Shown: positions 27,964 to 37,200 of the stretch, piece by piece
Numbering within the stretch: the first letter of the stretch is position 1
Layout: the number at the start of each line of letters is the position of its first letter
Assembly (NCBI RefSeq): GCF_029203305.1
Contig: NC_089462.1
Coordinates: forward strand, 186,001-250,000
Direction of reading: 5' to 3'
DNA from: Yamadazyma tenuis
Taxonomy: Eukaryota; Ascomycota; Pichiomycetes; Serinales; Debaryomycetaceae
DNA: 64,000 bases
Made by a program: the position numbers and the translations under genes
Notes under the pieces: generated by a model
What the model saw: the letters and a program-made list of their open reading frames with translations, nothing else
Told to the model about the DNA's origin: nothing
Database searches by the model: none

Positions 27964-29796
27964 ATGGATGCTGTCAAGTACAACAACCATAGTGCATCCC
28001 ATCAGCCCGCTATGAACGGTGACTCCAATGGTGCCAGCATCAGCGCCACCGATGACGATGTCATCATCGATCTCTGGAATAGACTAGGGTCTTTGGCAGT
28101 CGAGTTTGATAACTACTACGTCTCCATCAAGTGTTTCCAAAGTGTACTCAAAATCAAACAATCCAACCCCCAAACCCTAATCAATCTCAGTAAGTGCTGT
28201 GCCAAGTTCGAGAATGATACCAGTGGCTTCGATAACACCAATCAGACCATCAACTACTTGAACCAATTTTTGATGTACTTCACCGCAAACGCCAGTGTTA
28301 CCCAGTCCGATGTGGAACAGGTGACCTTCCAATTGGCCCAACTCTACTTCAATGTCGGCGAGTTCGAGAAGTCGTTGACGACGTTACAACGTATCGATTC
28401 CGGCGACTCAGACCTCCGGTTCGACATTTTATATTTAAGCGCCTTGAGCTACTTCCAGGTGAGTCAGACACCTGATCTTGAAGAATGTCTTCACAGGTGT
28501 AATGAGCTCGCGTCATCTCGGGAGCAGAAGCTCAAGCTACACATCCTTACGATTCGTCACCAATTCCGGGAAAAACAGTACCAACAGTGCTTGATGTCGT
28601 TGGACTCTGCTAGAGTGCTCGAGCGCTTCAACAACAAATTGTACTACTATTTGATTCTTACCCTTATTAACACCCAGCAGATGGATGAAGCATACTACTA
28701 TTCGAATCAGCTGGTGCGTTTCAACCCGTCAAACTATCACCTCATTGTGGTGAATCTGTATTTGTTAAATCGAGTGGATCCCGACCTCTCGTTGAAAAAT
28801 TTGAATTATGTGGTCAATTTCAACGAGTCGATCAATGATTTTTTGCCGTGGTTTCTCTTGAGCTACAACTATTTCAAGTTGGCCGAGTTCAAAAACTCCT
28901 TCAACTGCCTTCAAATCTGCTTGCAAAAATCCTCCAAAGTATCGTTGACCTGGCTTTTAATTGGCCATTTGTACCTCAATCTCAACCAGTTGCCAGATGC
29001 CTTATCTGCATACTCACAGGCATTGCGGCTCCAATCCGACGAATTTAGCTTGGGCTCGGCCCTTGCGTGGGACGGATTGAGCTGTGTGTACCAACGGTGT
29101 GAAAACCAAGTGGCTGATGCCATTGACGCATGTGAACGGTCGCTCAAGTGCTTTAACGAGCTGGGTCATCCCGAAAGTGCTGCGCAATTACACGCTCAAA
29201 TTGACCTTTACAAAAAGAACCCCGACGAGGTCGACCTCAGAACCCCCATAGAGTTGCCCGATAGTTTGATTTTGAGTTACCTCAATCTCGAGTTGCCGGA
29301 GCGGATTAAGTTGGCCGACAAATCAGATACGCCGATGCCAGCGATGACCAAGACTGAGGAGCCCGAAAGAAGTGCCACTACAGTGGCGTCCACGCCAGTG
29401 CCAGCTCCCCGACGGGAGGTCGAAACCACCCCCAGTTCCCACCAGCCCCACCCGCAGGCGTCGCCCCAACAGTTTGCTCCCTTCCCCAACGGAGGGCCAG
29501 GCCCATCTCCCATGGCCGCGCCCTATCAGTTTGCACCACCACCGCCAGGAATCGTCGTGCAAGCGGGTCAACTCCCCCAGGGAGGGCCCCAGCACCAAAT
29601 CCTTCGGCCTCCACCGCCCTACCACCAGCAGGTGCCGTACCCCCAAACACAGGGATTTCAGTCCACCCCAGGGCCCCAGCAACTTCCTCAGCCACCCCAG
29701 GGCCATCCCCCCAGAGGCAACTACCCGTTACCCATGGGACCTCCGCCGCCCCAATTCTATTCTCAGGTCCCCAACTACTCTTACTGGAGACAATAA
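27964..29796 (+). CDS. SSN6/CYC8-like TPR protein, short form
   Basis: 610 aa. Tetratricopeptide repeats fill about residues 30-415. LWNRLGSLAVEFDNYYVSIKCFQSVLKI at the start and TWLLIGHLYLNLNQLPDALSAYSQALRL, then a CENQVADAIDACERSLK block, resemble Ssn6 TPRs, the Tup1-binding and repressor-contact surface. The last 150 residues are Pro/Gln-rich (PAPRREVETTPSSHQPHPQ, GPPPPQFYSQVPN). It is much shorter than typical Ssn6 (over 900 aa) and its repeats are divergent, so it is either a paralogue or a reduced relative. Nuclear co-repressor function is inferred. Which Ssn6 repeats are retained cannot be settled here. Confidence 0.65.
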   Translation: MDAVKYNNHSASHQPAMNGDSNGASISATDDDVIIDLWNRLGSLAVEFDNYYVSIKCFQSVLKIKQSNPQTLINLSKCCAKFENDTSGFDNTNQTINYLNQFLMYFTANASVTQSDVEQVTFQLAQLYFNVGEFEKSLTTLQRIDSGDSDLRFDILYLSALSYFQVSQTPDLEECLHRCNELASSREQKLKLHILTIRHQFREKQYQQCLMSLDSARVLERFNNKLYYYLILTLINTQQMDEAYYYSNQLVRFNPSNYHLIVVNLYLLNRVDPDLSLKNLNYVVNFNESINDFLPWFLLSYNYFKLAEFKNSFNCLQICLQKSSKVSLTWLLIGHLYLNLNQLPDALSAYSQALRLQSDEFSLGSALAWDGLSCVYQRCENQVADAIDACERSLKCFNELGHPESAAQLHAQIDLYKKNPDEVDLRTPIELPDSLILSYLNLELPERIKLADKSDTPMPAMTKTEEPERSATTVASTPVPAPRREVETTPSSHQPHPQASPQQFAPFPNGGPGPSPMAAPYQFAPPPPGIVVQAGQLPQGGPQHQILRPPPPYHQQVPYPQTQGFQSTPGPQQLPQPPQGHPPRGNYPLPMGPPPPQFYSQVPNYSYWRQ

Positions 29797-29890
29797 CCTA
29801 CGCATCAGCCTTTATTCCATTAGCATTGTAAATTAGCAGCATTTGAAGAAAATTTGTCTCAGTCTATTGTAAAAGATGCATTGATTTGTA

Positions 29891-30667
29891 TTATATAGTA
29901 TTTAATTCCAAAAATTCGTTTATATGGTACCAATTTGATGTGTAGAGTCCGTGTATGTCACTCCCGCCACTTAATTGCCGCACATCAATGTCCCACGGAA
30001 GCTTTTGAATTAGACTTCCAGATTCCATAATCACACCCATATCACTTGCTAAAAGGGCAAGCAAGTCCGTGCGACTGTCACCAATGTAAATGAGCTTCTG
30101 GTTGTGGTACTGGCGTTTTAATTGTTCAATGGCCATGTACTTGTCGTAGCCGGTCCGCACACTGATAGTTGGGTCGAAATGACCCGTACAAACGCTGTGG
30201 CCGTCGAACTGGAGCTCATTCACCATCACGTCCAACTCGTATCCTAACCCAGCCAAAACCCCTCTAATTAGTACCGAGCTCCAATTGACACTAAGAATTT
30301 TCACAGGGATTTGACGAGATGAGCATATGGACAAAAACTTGGAAAATCCGGGCTTTACTTTCACTTTCACCGCCTGCTCGGCTAGGCTTTGTTTGGTGAT
30401 TCCATTAAAGAGTTGGTGACGTTCTAATTCGTTGATAGACGACATTTCCACCGACTTCATACCTTTCTGGTACTCGATTTCCTCTGCCATACTTTTAGGT
30501 ATGTTGGCAACTGAACGGTATTTTTCTAGGGCTTGCAAGTACACATTTGTGAAGTACTCGAACGGTGGAGTTTTGGTGGGGTCTGTTGTATATGGAATTT
30601 GGCTGATCAACAGAATTGTGTCATGTTCGGTGATGGTCTCATCGAAGTCCACCACAATCAAAGTCAT
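29891..30667 (-). CDS. HAD-superfamily phosphatase, Cto1 (YCR015C)-like
   Basis: 258 aa. HAD motif I is VVDFDETITEHD (Asp7 and Asp9), motif II VKILSVNWS, motif IV IYIGDSRTDLLAL, in the fold of phosphoserine-phosphatase-like enzymes. The N-terminus leaves little room for a different start. In S. cerevisiae the HAD gene CTO1/YCR015C is next to YCR016W, the RBP95 orthologue found here 4 kb away, which supports the relationship. The substrate is unknown. Its start is only 31 bp from the start of the divergent repeat ORF. Confidence 0.75.
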   Translation of the reverse strand: MTLIVVDFDETITEHDTILLISQIPYTTDPTKTPPFEYFTNVYLQALEKYRSVANIPKSMAEEIEYQKGMKSVEMSSINELERHQLFNGITKQSLAEQAVKVKVKPGFSKFLSICSSRQIPVKILSVNWSSVLIRGVLAGLGYELDVMVNELQFDGHSVCTGHFDPTISVRTGYDKYMAIEQLKRQYHNQKLIYIGDSRTDLLALLASDMGVIMESGSLIQKLPWDIDVRQLSGGSDIHGLYTSNWYHINEFLELNTI

Positions 30668-30698
30668 AGGGTTTCGCGAAATTTAGCAACTCATCGAC

Positions 30699-31121
30699 AT
30701 GGGAGACTTTGGAGAATTAGGATCAATTGGTAAGAAGCAAAGCGGCAAGAAGGGCGATGCTAGTGATATCGGAAAGACTGAAGGATTTGCAAAGACTGAG
30801 GTAGGCAAGACTGAGGGAAAGACCGAAGGTAAGGTAGGTAAAACTGAGGGTGAACTTGGAAAGACTGAAGGTAAGGTAGGTAAAACTGAAGGTGAACTTG
30901 GAAAAACTGAAGGTGAACTTGGAAAAACTGAAGGTGAACTTGGTAAAACTGAAGGTGAACTTGGTAAAACCGAAGGTGAACTTGGTAAAACTGAAGGTAA
31001 GGTTGGTAAAACTGAAGGTGAACTTGCTAAAACTGAAGGTAAGGTTGCTAAAACTGAAGGTAAGGTTGCTAAAACTGAAGGTGAGCTTGGAAAGACCGAA
31101 GGTGATTTAGGAAAGAAGTAA
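30699..31121 (+). CDS. KTEG heptad-repeat protein, hydrophilin-like (coding strand uncertain)
   Basis: 140 aa. After about 25 residues (MGDFGELGSIGKKQSGKKGD) nearly all the protein is tandem KTEG(E/K)(L/V)(G/A), about 14 consecutive heptads encoded by a 21-bp DNA repeat. It is Gly-rich, highly charged, without Cys, Trp or a signal peptide. That composition resembles desiccation-tolerance hydrophilins or LEA-like proteins; this is analogy only. The opposite strand is also open (30683-31162) and would encode a PSVLPSS repeat. Codons of the + frame (GGT, GAA, ACT) look more typical. A divergent gene only 31 bp away leaves little promoter space. Confidence 0.55.
   Translation: MGDFGELGSIGKKQSGKKGDASDIGKTEGFAKTEVGKTEGKTEGKVGKTEGELGKTEGKVGKTEGELGKTEGELGKTEGELGKTEGELGKTEGELGKTEGKVGKTEGELAKTEGKVAKTEGKVAKTEGELGKTEGDLGKK
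30784..31120. repeat. 21-bp tandem repeat array within the KTEG ORF
   Basis: Units such as GGTAAAACTGAAGGTGAAC plus TT, with small substitutions (GAACTT or AAGGTT; GGT or GCT). Middle copies at 30890-31000 are nearly identical, suggesting recent expansion or homogenisation and likely copy-number variation. Confidence 0.9.
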
Positions 31122-31230
31122 TTGATAATATTATTGTGAAAGTAGTATATAATGTGTACCAAACAAATCTATCTTGTGATACTCAGTGTAAGAATACAAT
31201 TCGGTGATATCCTACTATAGTTGCTGCCTC

Positions 31231-34200
31231 CTAAAAGTCTCCCAACTTCTTCACAGCATTATAGTAAACATCCCAATTGTTATAACTCCAGTTGTATTTC
31301 AGCAAAACATCGTTAATCTTATTCAGCAAGTTAACCAAATTCTTCTGACTCTCCTGGAAAATCTCGATTTCCTGACTAGTGGCCTTGGTTTTCAACTTCT
31401 TATTCAAATTAACCGTCAAGTTGTTAATCAATCCATCCACATTACTAAAGTTGTTTAAGTACTCGATGTTCAAGTGTATCAATTTCAATAAACTGGTGTA
31501 GCTCAAGTTTACAACATCAAACTCCTTGTCAGTCAATCCCTTTGCAACAATTTCATTAGTCAAGTAATCCAAGTCTTTGGAAATACTAGCGTCACCAATA
31601 ATTGAATACAACAACTCAAAGATCAATTTCCGAATTTCCAATCCTTGGTCAATTACATACTTGTAAGGACCCATTGGAATGATTTTTTTGAACTCATCGT
31701 ACGCTTTTAACTCATCAAATAATTTAGGCAAGATTAACGAAATATTTTCGTTTAGTAGAACCAGATAGTTGTAGTACACATTGATGAGGTTCTTCACAAG
31801 GATGATCTTCAACTCGATATTGGTTATGTCAAAGAACTTCAAGCTGAGTAGGATAAATTCGTTAATAAGCTCAGCATGGCCGTTCAAGTTAACAATCAAA
31901 TGATTGACTATGATCAAATTAGCAAAGATAAGACCAATAGACTGATTCTCCAACTTCAAGATATTCAAGACTTCTCCAAACTCTTCGTTCTTGATAGCAA
32001 TTATTGAAAGAATCTCTCCAATGAGTTTGAACTCCTTCTTTATGCTGGGAACATTCACTTCATCTAACAAGAGTTTCCAAATCTGAGCTTCAAATTCTTG
32101 ATTACTAAAGTTCTTTAAGTAATACTTAATTGAGTTCAAGAGCTGAACCTTGATCAAGTCGTCATTGTTATTGAATTTCTCAATTAATAGATGTGGTGTT
32201 GTTTTTGTCAAGTAGCCTAAGCACTTACTGATTTCAAACTTGGTAGCCCCATCAATATCCTCAAAATTCAACAAGCTAATCAACTGTTTTAAGTTTATAT
32301 GTTCCAAATCATAATTCAAGTTTATAAAACTCAAGTATTGTAAAATTTGATTGAAATCCTTGTTGAAAGCCTTATTGATGATCATTTCGTTCATTTTCGT
32401 TTGCAGGTTTTGGATCTTTTCAGTTAACCCCAATTTAATGGTAATCAAAGCCATAGCCTTGATACTGATGAGTTTGTTCAAATCCAAGGACGCTTCAAAC
32501 TGGTTATAGAAATTTCCTTGGCTGCAAACATTGGCTACAAACCCATCAAGAAGAACAAGCTCAGGGTCTTCAAGGTCTTCAATTGAGTTGATAAACTTTA
32601 CCGAGTGCTCCAATTCCTCCTGACTGAAGGTAATACTGCTTAAGTTGTCAAATATCAAGTTAACGATTTTGACATCGTTACTGTGAGATATCCCAAAGTC
32701 TAATAATTCATCAGTATTGAGCGAGTAGTCAAGCTTTTTGAACAAATGTAAAATCGAGTAATAAACCGACTTGCTGTTTGGGTTGGAGTTTAAGTACAAT
32801 TTTAACGTATTAATAAGGATGGTTTCAAAGGATTTATTGCTGGAAAATTTGGCAACATTCGGATTCAAGCTCTTGTCAAATATTTGGTTAAGATTACTTA
32901 AGTTGGACTTGATCATCAACTCCGAATTTAAATTTTGTTCATAGATCGCAACGATCAATTGGATCTTTTCTTCGCTATCAATTTGGTTGTTGAGGATATA
33001 GACATTGAGTGAGTTCAATAACTCAATTTTCAAGTCAATCAACAACTTTGAATCACTCAACTTTTCAATGATAGATCTGAAGATAGTCTCATTTCTCTCG
33101 GAGTCTAATCTAGCAAGAAGTTGATTTAAGATTTTCAAGTCCATGAAAACAAGGTTGGAGTTCTTAGCTAATAGACCACACAATGTTGGCACTAATTTCT
33201 CACTGATGCTGTTCAACAAGTGAAACGACATATTGCTAATGATCAAATTCAACGATCCCAAAACCTCGATCAACTCAAAATTCTTAATGTTATTCTCCAA
33301 GTAATTCAAGAAGTTTTGGACAAAATCGTCGGACAACGTCAAATCTCTCGACAAGATGGTTTCAATCAAAGATAAAAATGTCAACAAGTTCTCATTGCTT
33401 ATGTTGGCAATAATTTGGCTTTCGATAGAGGGGATCAAGTCCACGGAGCCGGAAATAAGCAAAGAGTTGATTGTTGAAACAGAGTATTTGAATATAAACT
33501 CGTTTTTGTCACCAATCTTCTCGATCAACTTAGGCAAGTAGTTGGTGTCCTTCAACTTGGAAATCAACACAATAGACTTGAGTCTCAATTTCCAGGACCC
33601 ATCATCAAAGTCTTCTTGCTGGTTCTCAAGTTCGTCATCATCACTAAACTCCACCTCGTCTTCCTCGTTTTCTACATCAAAGTCAGAGTCGTCTTCCGAC
33701 TTCATTGGGTTGTAATCGATGAACTTCTCGATAACATAGGTTACACTTAAATTGTAGTTGACAATGTTGATCAAGATATCCAAAGACACTTCTTTGATTA
33801 AGTTATCCTCTTGGATTTGATCGTAATCGAGGTCTTCCGGTTCGAAATTTAGGTGGTATTGTACTTGGTTGAAGAGCTCTTCAACTATTGAAGTTGTCAA
33901 TGGAATGTTCAAATTGTCCAAGTTCTTAACTAATGTTAGGGTCAATTCCAACTTATTGTAAGTGTACTTGAACGACTTGTTGGATTTATCGTAGTCCAAG
34001 TTAATGCAAGTCAATAGTGAGTCGAAAATCTCGGTATCTATATCAAACTTATTGGACAACAACAAGTCCAATGCAAAAATGGCCTTTTTCCCAATAGAAT
34101 TAGATACCTGGGCAAACGAAAGGTTTATCAAGTAGTTGGATAACTTCAAGGATTCTTCAAACTTAAACTCAGGACCGAAATTCTTGATGAGTTCAATCAA

Positions 34201-34614
34201 AATCTCTATCATATCGTTTCCAATATCAGGTTTAGTCAACTGGGGTAATAACATCTCGATGATTTTTCGGGATAGGTTTGTGCTGAACAGAAAGTTGGAA
34301 TTGAAGATCAACTTCAATACCATCAATGCTACCGGATCACCCTTTTCACTTTGCGCTTTTTGAAAGAGCTTCCATACGGTGTTGTGGATGCAAGACGAAG
34401 ATACGTATGGTAAAATGATAGGGAATATTTTTGTAGTTTGACTTTTTACATCAGGATTCTGATCCTCTAAGAGCTTAAACAAAACTCCCACGAAGTCTTC
34501 GATTTGAGGACTGTGATGTTTATCCAAGAGCTTCTTTAGGTCTTCTAGGGCCATGAACCGCAAATCCGGGTCCACGTCCAATGCTTTATCTTTGATGGAT
34601 CTGAATGTAATCAT
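31231..34614 (-). CDS. Cullin-associated NEDD8-dissociated protein (CAND1/TIP120)
   Basis: 1127 aa of HEAT-like repeats from MITFRSIKDKALDVDPDLRFMALEDL, including an acidic loop (SEDDSDFDVENEEDEVEFSDDDE, about residues 305-330) as in CAND1. The C-terminal TIP120 signature IIPMGPYKYVIDQGLEIRKL, followed by FELLYSIIGD, is nearly that of animal CAND1. It wraps unneddylated cullin-Rbx1 and exchanges F-box modules of SCF ligases; the SCF substrate receptor CDC4 is encoded at 56-58 kb. S. cerevisiae has only the diverged Lag2. The gene is strikingly rich in Leu/Asn/Ile with AT-rich codons. Confidence 0.87.
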   Translation of the reverse strand: MITFRSIKDKALDVDPDLRFMALEDLKKLLDKHHSPQIEDFVGVLFKLLEDQNPDVKSQTTKIFPIILPYVSSSCIHNTVWKLFQKAQSEKGDPVALMVLKLIFNSNFLFSTNLSRKIIEMLLPQLTKPDIGNDMIEILIELIKNFGPEFKFEESLKLSNYLINLSFAQVSNSIGKKAIFALDLLLSNKFDIDTEIFDSLLTCINLDYDKSNKSFKYTYNKLELTLTLVKNLDNLNIPLTTSIVEELFNQVQYHLNFEPEDLDYDQIQEDNLIKEVSLDILINIVNYNLSVTYVIEKFIDYNPMKSEDDSDFDVENEEDEVEFSDDDELENQQEDFDDGSWKLRLKSIVLISKLKDTNYLPKLIEKIGDKNEFIFKYSVSTINSLLISGSVDLIPSIESQIIANISNENLLTFLSLIETILSRDLTLSDDFVQNFLNYLENNIKNFELIEVLGSLNLIISNMSFHLLNSISEKLVPTLCGLLAKNSNLVFMDLKILNQLLARLDSERNETIFRSIIEKLSDSKLLIDLKIELLNSLNVYILNNQIDSEEKIQLIVAIYEQNLNSELMIKSNLSNLNQIFDKSLNPNVAKFSSNKSFETILINTLKLYLNSNPNSKSVYYSILHLFKKLDYSLNTDELLDFGISHSNDVKIVNLIFDNLSSITFSQEELEHSVKFINSIEDLEDPELVLLDGFVANVCSQGNFYNQFEASLDLNKLISIKAMALITIKLGLTEKIQNLQTKMNEMIINKAFNKDFNQILQYLSFINLNYDLEHINLKQLISLLNFEDIDGATKFEISKCLGYLTKTTPHLLIEKFNNNDDLIKVQLLNSIKYYLKNFSNQEFEAQIWKLLLDEVNVPSIKKEFKLIGEILSIIAIKNEEFGEVLNILKLENQSIGLIFANLIIVNHLIVNLNGHAELINEFILLSLKFFDITNIELKIILVKNLINVYYNYLVLLNENISLILPKLFDELKAYDEFKKIIPMGPYKYVIDQGLEIRKLIFELLYSIIGDASISKDLDYLTNEIVAKGLTDKEFDVVNLSYTSLLKLIHLNIEYLNNFSNVDGLINNLTVNLNKKLKTKATSQEIEIFQESQKNLVNLLNKINDVLLKYNWSYNNWDVYYNAVKKLGDF

Positions 34615-34658
34615 GTTACAACGGTAAGTTTTGGAAAAATGCGAATTTATGTATGAAT

Positions 34659-35594
34659 CTATATAGTAGCAGTTTCTATGACGAGATTAGGAAAGTCGGA
34701 GTTTGTATCGTGAGAGTCGGAGGCGGATAAGTCTGAGTCTGAATCTGAATCTGAGCCCGAACTATCTGAACTCGAGCTACTTGAATCCGAATCTGAATCT
34801 GAATCTGAATCTGAATCTGAATCTGAATCTGAATCTGAATCCGAATCCGAACCTGAATCTGAATCTGAATCCGAACCTGAAACAGTCTCAGTGCCTGAAC
34901 TCGACGAATCTGAATCTGAATTCCCTGTCTTCTTATCTTCCGCTTCCACCTCACTATTACGTTTACTGTCCACACCTGTTCCAGCACCTTCACTTGATTC
35001 CCGATTCTCTTCTTGGTTTTCTAAACCATCAAGCTCGACCACCTCTCCCATAGTCTTCAAGATCTTCTGGCACCGCAACGCGTGTTCCTGGGTGTAGGTA
35101 AACTTGGGCTCTTCAACTTCAATCTCTCTCTTTTCCAATTTAGCCTGGATCTTTTTTTCGATATTCTCCTTCACCTTCACCATACTCTTGTTCCATTGTT
35201 CAATAATCTGTTTCAACTCCCCTATCAACCGGGTTCTTCCACCTCCTTGTATGGTGCTCAAATATGCGATCAAGTATTCTTCATAGTCATCCGGAACTGA
35301 ATTTATATTCTTGATTATCCAGTTCTGTTTCTGCTTGCTGAACTTCCAGTTGGGTTTGTCCTCCACAAATTGCTTCAAGTACACATACTGGTCTTTGACT
35401 GGAGGTGGTGGTCTTTTATCCTTTGGTAATTTTTGTCGTTTTGGAGGTTTTTTGGAGTCATTTACAGTGGTGGATGGCTGTTTTCTTTTCTTTAAACGAT
35501 TTAATTGCTTTTGGTCCAAAGACTCCAAGTGCTTAATGCCTTCGTCCTGGTCAGCCTGTACCTGAAGCCCGAGTTTTTTCCATGCTGGTTCCAT
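34659..35594 (-). CDS. RBP95: WKF-domain ribosome biogenesis protein Rbp95 (YCR016W type)
   Basis: 311 aa from MEPAWKKLGLQVQ; an in-frame extension of 31 residues is rejected as hydrophobic and unlike the family. A basic N-terminus (KKPPKRQKLPKDKRPPPP) precedes the WKF domain, NWKFSKQKQNWIIKNI to GGRTRLIGELKQIIEQW, also in human C7orf50. The last 90 residues are an almost pure Ser-Asp tract, common in nucleolar proteins. Rbp95 binds helix 95 of 25S rRNA in early pre-60S particles. Its promoter has GAAAATTTTTAT (35665), an RRPE-like element. Confidence 0.78.
   Translation of the reverse strand: MEPAWKKLGLQVQADQDEGIKHLESLDQKQLNRLKKRKQPSTTVNDSKKPPKRQKLPKDKRPPPPVKDQYVYLKQFVEDKPNWKFSKQKQNWIIKNINSVPDDYEEYLIAYLSTIQGGGRTRLIGELKQIIEQWNKSMVKVKENIEKKIQAKLEKREIEVEEPKFTYTQEHALRCQKILKTMGEVVELDGLENQEENRESSEGAGTGVDSKRNSEVEAEDKKTGNSDSDSSSSGTETVSGSDSDSDSGSDSDSDSDSDSDSDSDSDSDSDSSSSSSDSSGSDSDSDSDLSASDSHDTNSDFPNLVIETATI
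34725..34935. repeat. Hexanucleotide (GAATCT/GAATCC) repeat encoding a Ser-Asp tail
   Basis: Reads as alternating Ser-Asp codons on the minus strand. The uninterrupted core is at about 34780-34880. It is prone to length change by slippage. Confidence 0.85.
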
Positions 35595-35985
35595 GGCTAA
35601 AATTTGTGATTGGAGTAAGATCGCAGTGAGATGGAGATGAGGTGCGAACAGAATGAGAAGGTGGAAAATTTTTATTATAGAACACACAGCATAATTTGCC
35701 TTTTGAAGCTACAGCTTTTAGCACCTGAGTTCAGAGCTAATGGGTGTAGGACATGATGCAATTAGCATGTGTTGGCATTATTTTGACAGAATTTATAGAC
35801 CAGTGTAAATTTTGCTTCACACATTGCCTAGATGGAAGAATACATTGTTTGAGTCTGACATGGAATGTTTTACCTATGTTAGATATAGAAATATGTATAC
35901 ATTAGATATTGTAGTGAGCAGTTGTAGTTCTGGTTAGCACCAGGCTCATCCCATCCAATCGGGTGGTCCGCTGTGGAGTATTTTC
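35595..35985. other. 391-bp spacer between RBP95 and the M20 peptidase gene
   Basis: Contains the RBP95 promoter at its left end (AT-rich with an AAAATTTTT element). The rest shows no gene, RNA or repeat I can support. Confidence 0.4.
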
Positions 35986-37104
35986 TTAATATTCCAAGTT
36001 GTACTTGATTAATTTTTTATACCCATCGACTGCATCCACCAAGTCCTTGCTTTCTACATACTCGTGGTCCGAGTGTGCAACGTGAATAGTACCAGGACCG
36101 TACAAGTATCTTCTGGTCAAGTTATGGTGGTACAAGTTTGGAATATCGGTGGCATATGCCAAAATAATCGACTCGAAACCAGGCACCTCGTAGTCCAAAT
36201 AAACGGGTGCAGACTCAAACGGAATGTCATAACTCAAGTGTTCAATACCATCCAACTTGGATCTCACTTTCTTATCCAAAGCCTCCAAATCAGAGGATAC
36301 TCTAAAAAAAATCGAAGCATTTGCAAACGGTGGGATGACATTGGCAGCCACTCCCGCACTGATCTGGGCAATGTTCAATGTGGTGGGGCCCAACAACTCG
36401 TCCACGGGCCAATCTGAGGTTAAAAAGTCGTTCAAAACAGGAAGTAAGATTTCAGTGGCAGAAATCCCCAACTCAGGGTAACCTGAATGAGAAGCCTCCC
36501 CTTCAACATTGACATAGCACATCAAGATTCCTTTGTGGCCAACCCCCAACTTCAATTCAGTGGGTTCACCAAAAATACCAATTTCCCATGAAGCATTGTA
36601 GCTGTGCCCAACACTCTTCATTCCAACCCCATCGGTTTCTTCACCAACCACAAACAACAACGACACGTCACCAGGCACAACATCACCCAGCTGGAGCATC
36701 GACAAGTACGTGAACACCTGCGTGGCCACCGAGGCCTTGGCGTCACAGCTACCTCTTCCATAAATCCTGGACCCATCGATTGAGTAGGGAAAGAACGGAG
36801 GAACCGTATCGATATGGCTAGTCAACAAGATCTTGCTGTTTCTTTCGTCTCCCGCAAATGCATAAACATTGTATCTATTTTCAGCCGCCTTGTGCAACTC
36901 GACAGTAAGCCCATTGGAACTTAAAAACTGTTCGATGTACTGGGCCACTGCCAACTCGGACGGCTTAACAGAAGGAATATCGACAAGGTTCTTGTGGAAC
37001 TCAAGCATCGACTGGCCGTTGACGTAGTAGTCATGGAGGTCAGTATTGAAGTTGAACACCTGCTGGCAGTAAACGAGTGGAAGGATATAAAATATCCAAA
37101 GCAT
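35986..37104 (-). CDS. Exported M20-family metallopeptidase
   Basis: 372 aa. The N-terminal MLWIFYILPLVYCQQ is a signal peptide, so the product is secreted or vacuolar. The M20 zinc site is complete: LLTSHIDTVPP (His and Asp), GRGSCDAKASVA (bridging Asp), VGEETDG (catalytic and ligand Glu), FGEPTELKLG and a late HSDHEYV. The dimerisation lid lies between, about residues 190-290. Several N-glycosylation sequons (NASW, NASI, NLTR) fit secretion. Fungal relatives are annotated as secreted carboxypeptidases or acetylornithine-deacetylase-like; a peptide or acyl-amino-acid substrate is inferred. Confidence 0.85.
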   Translation of the reverse strand: MLWIFYILPLVYCQQVFNFNTDLHDYYVNGQSMLEFHKNLVDIPSVKPSELAVAQYIEQFLSSNGLTVELHKAAENRYNVYAFAGDERNSKILLTSHIDTVPPFFPYSIDGSRIYGRGSCDAKASVATQVFTYLSMLQLGDVVPGDVSLLFVVGEETDGVGMKSVGHSYNASWEIGIFGEPTELKLGVGHKGILMCYVNVEGEASHSGYPELGISATEILLPVLNDFLTSDWPVDELLGPTTLNIAQISAGVAANVIPPFANASIFFRVSSDLEALDKKVRSKLDGIEHLSYDIPFESAPVYLDYEVPGFESIILAYATDIPNLYHHNLTRRYLYGPGTIHVAHSDHEYVESKDLVDAVDGYKKLIKYNLEY

Positions 37105-37200
37105 GGTGTATTTAAGAATATTTAAGGAAATTTAAGATATCTAGATAAAACTTGATAAAAATATGCGGCCCCGGCCGAATGCAAGAGACAGCAGAAACAG

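Noticed and set aside
30683..31162. Minus-strand PSVLPSS repeat ORF
   Set aside because: It is the mirror of the 21-bp repeat that encodes KTEG on the other strand. It has no convincing signal peptide or promoter of its own. Kept only as an alternative in the KTEG entry.
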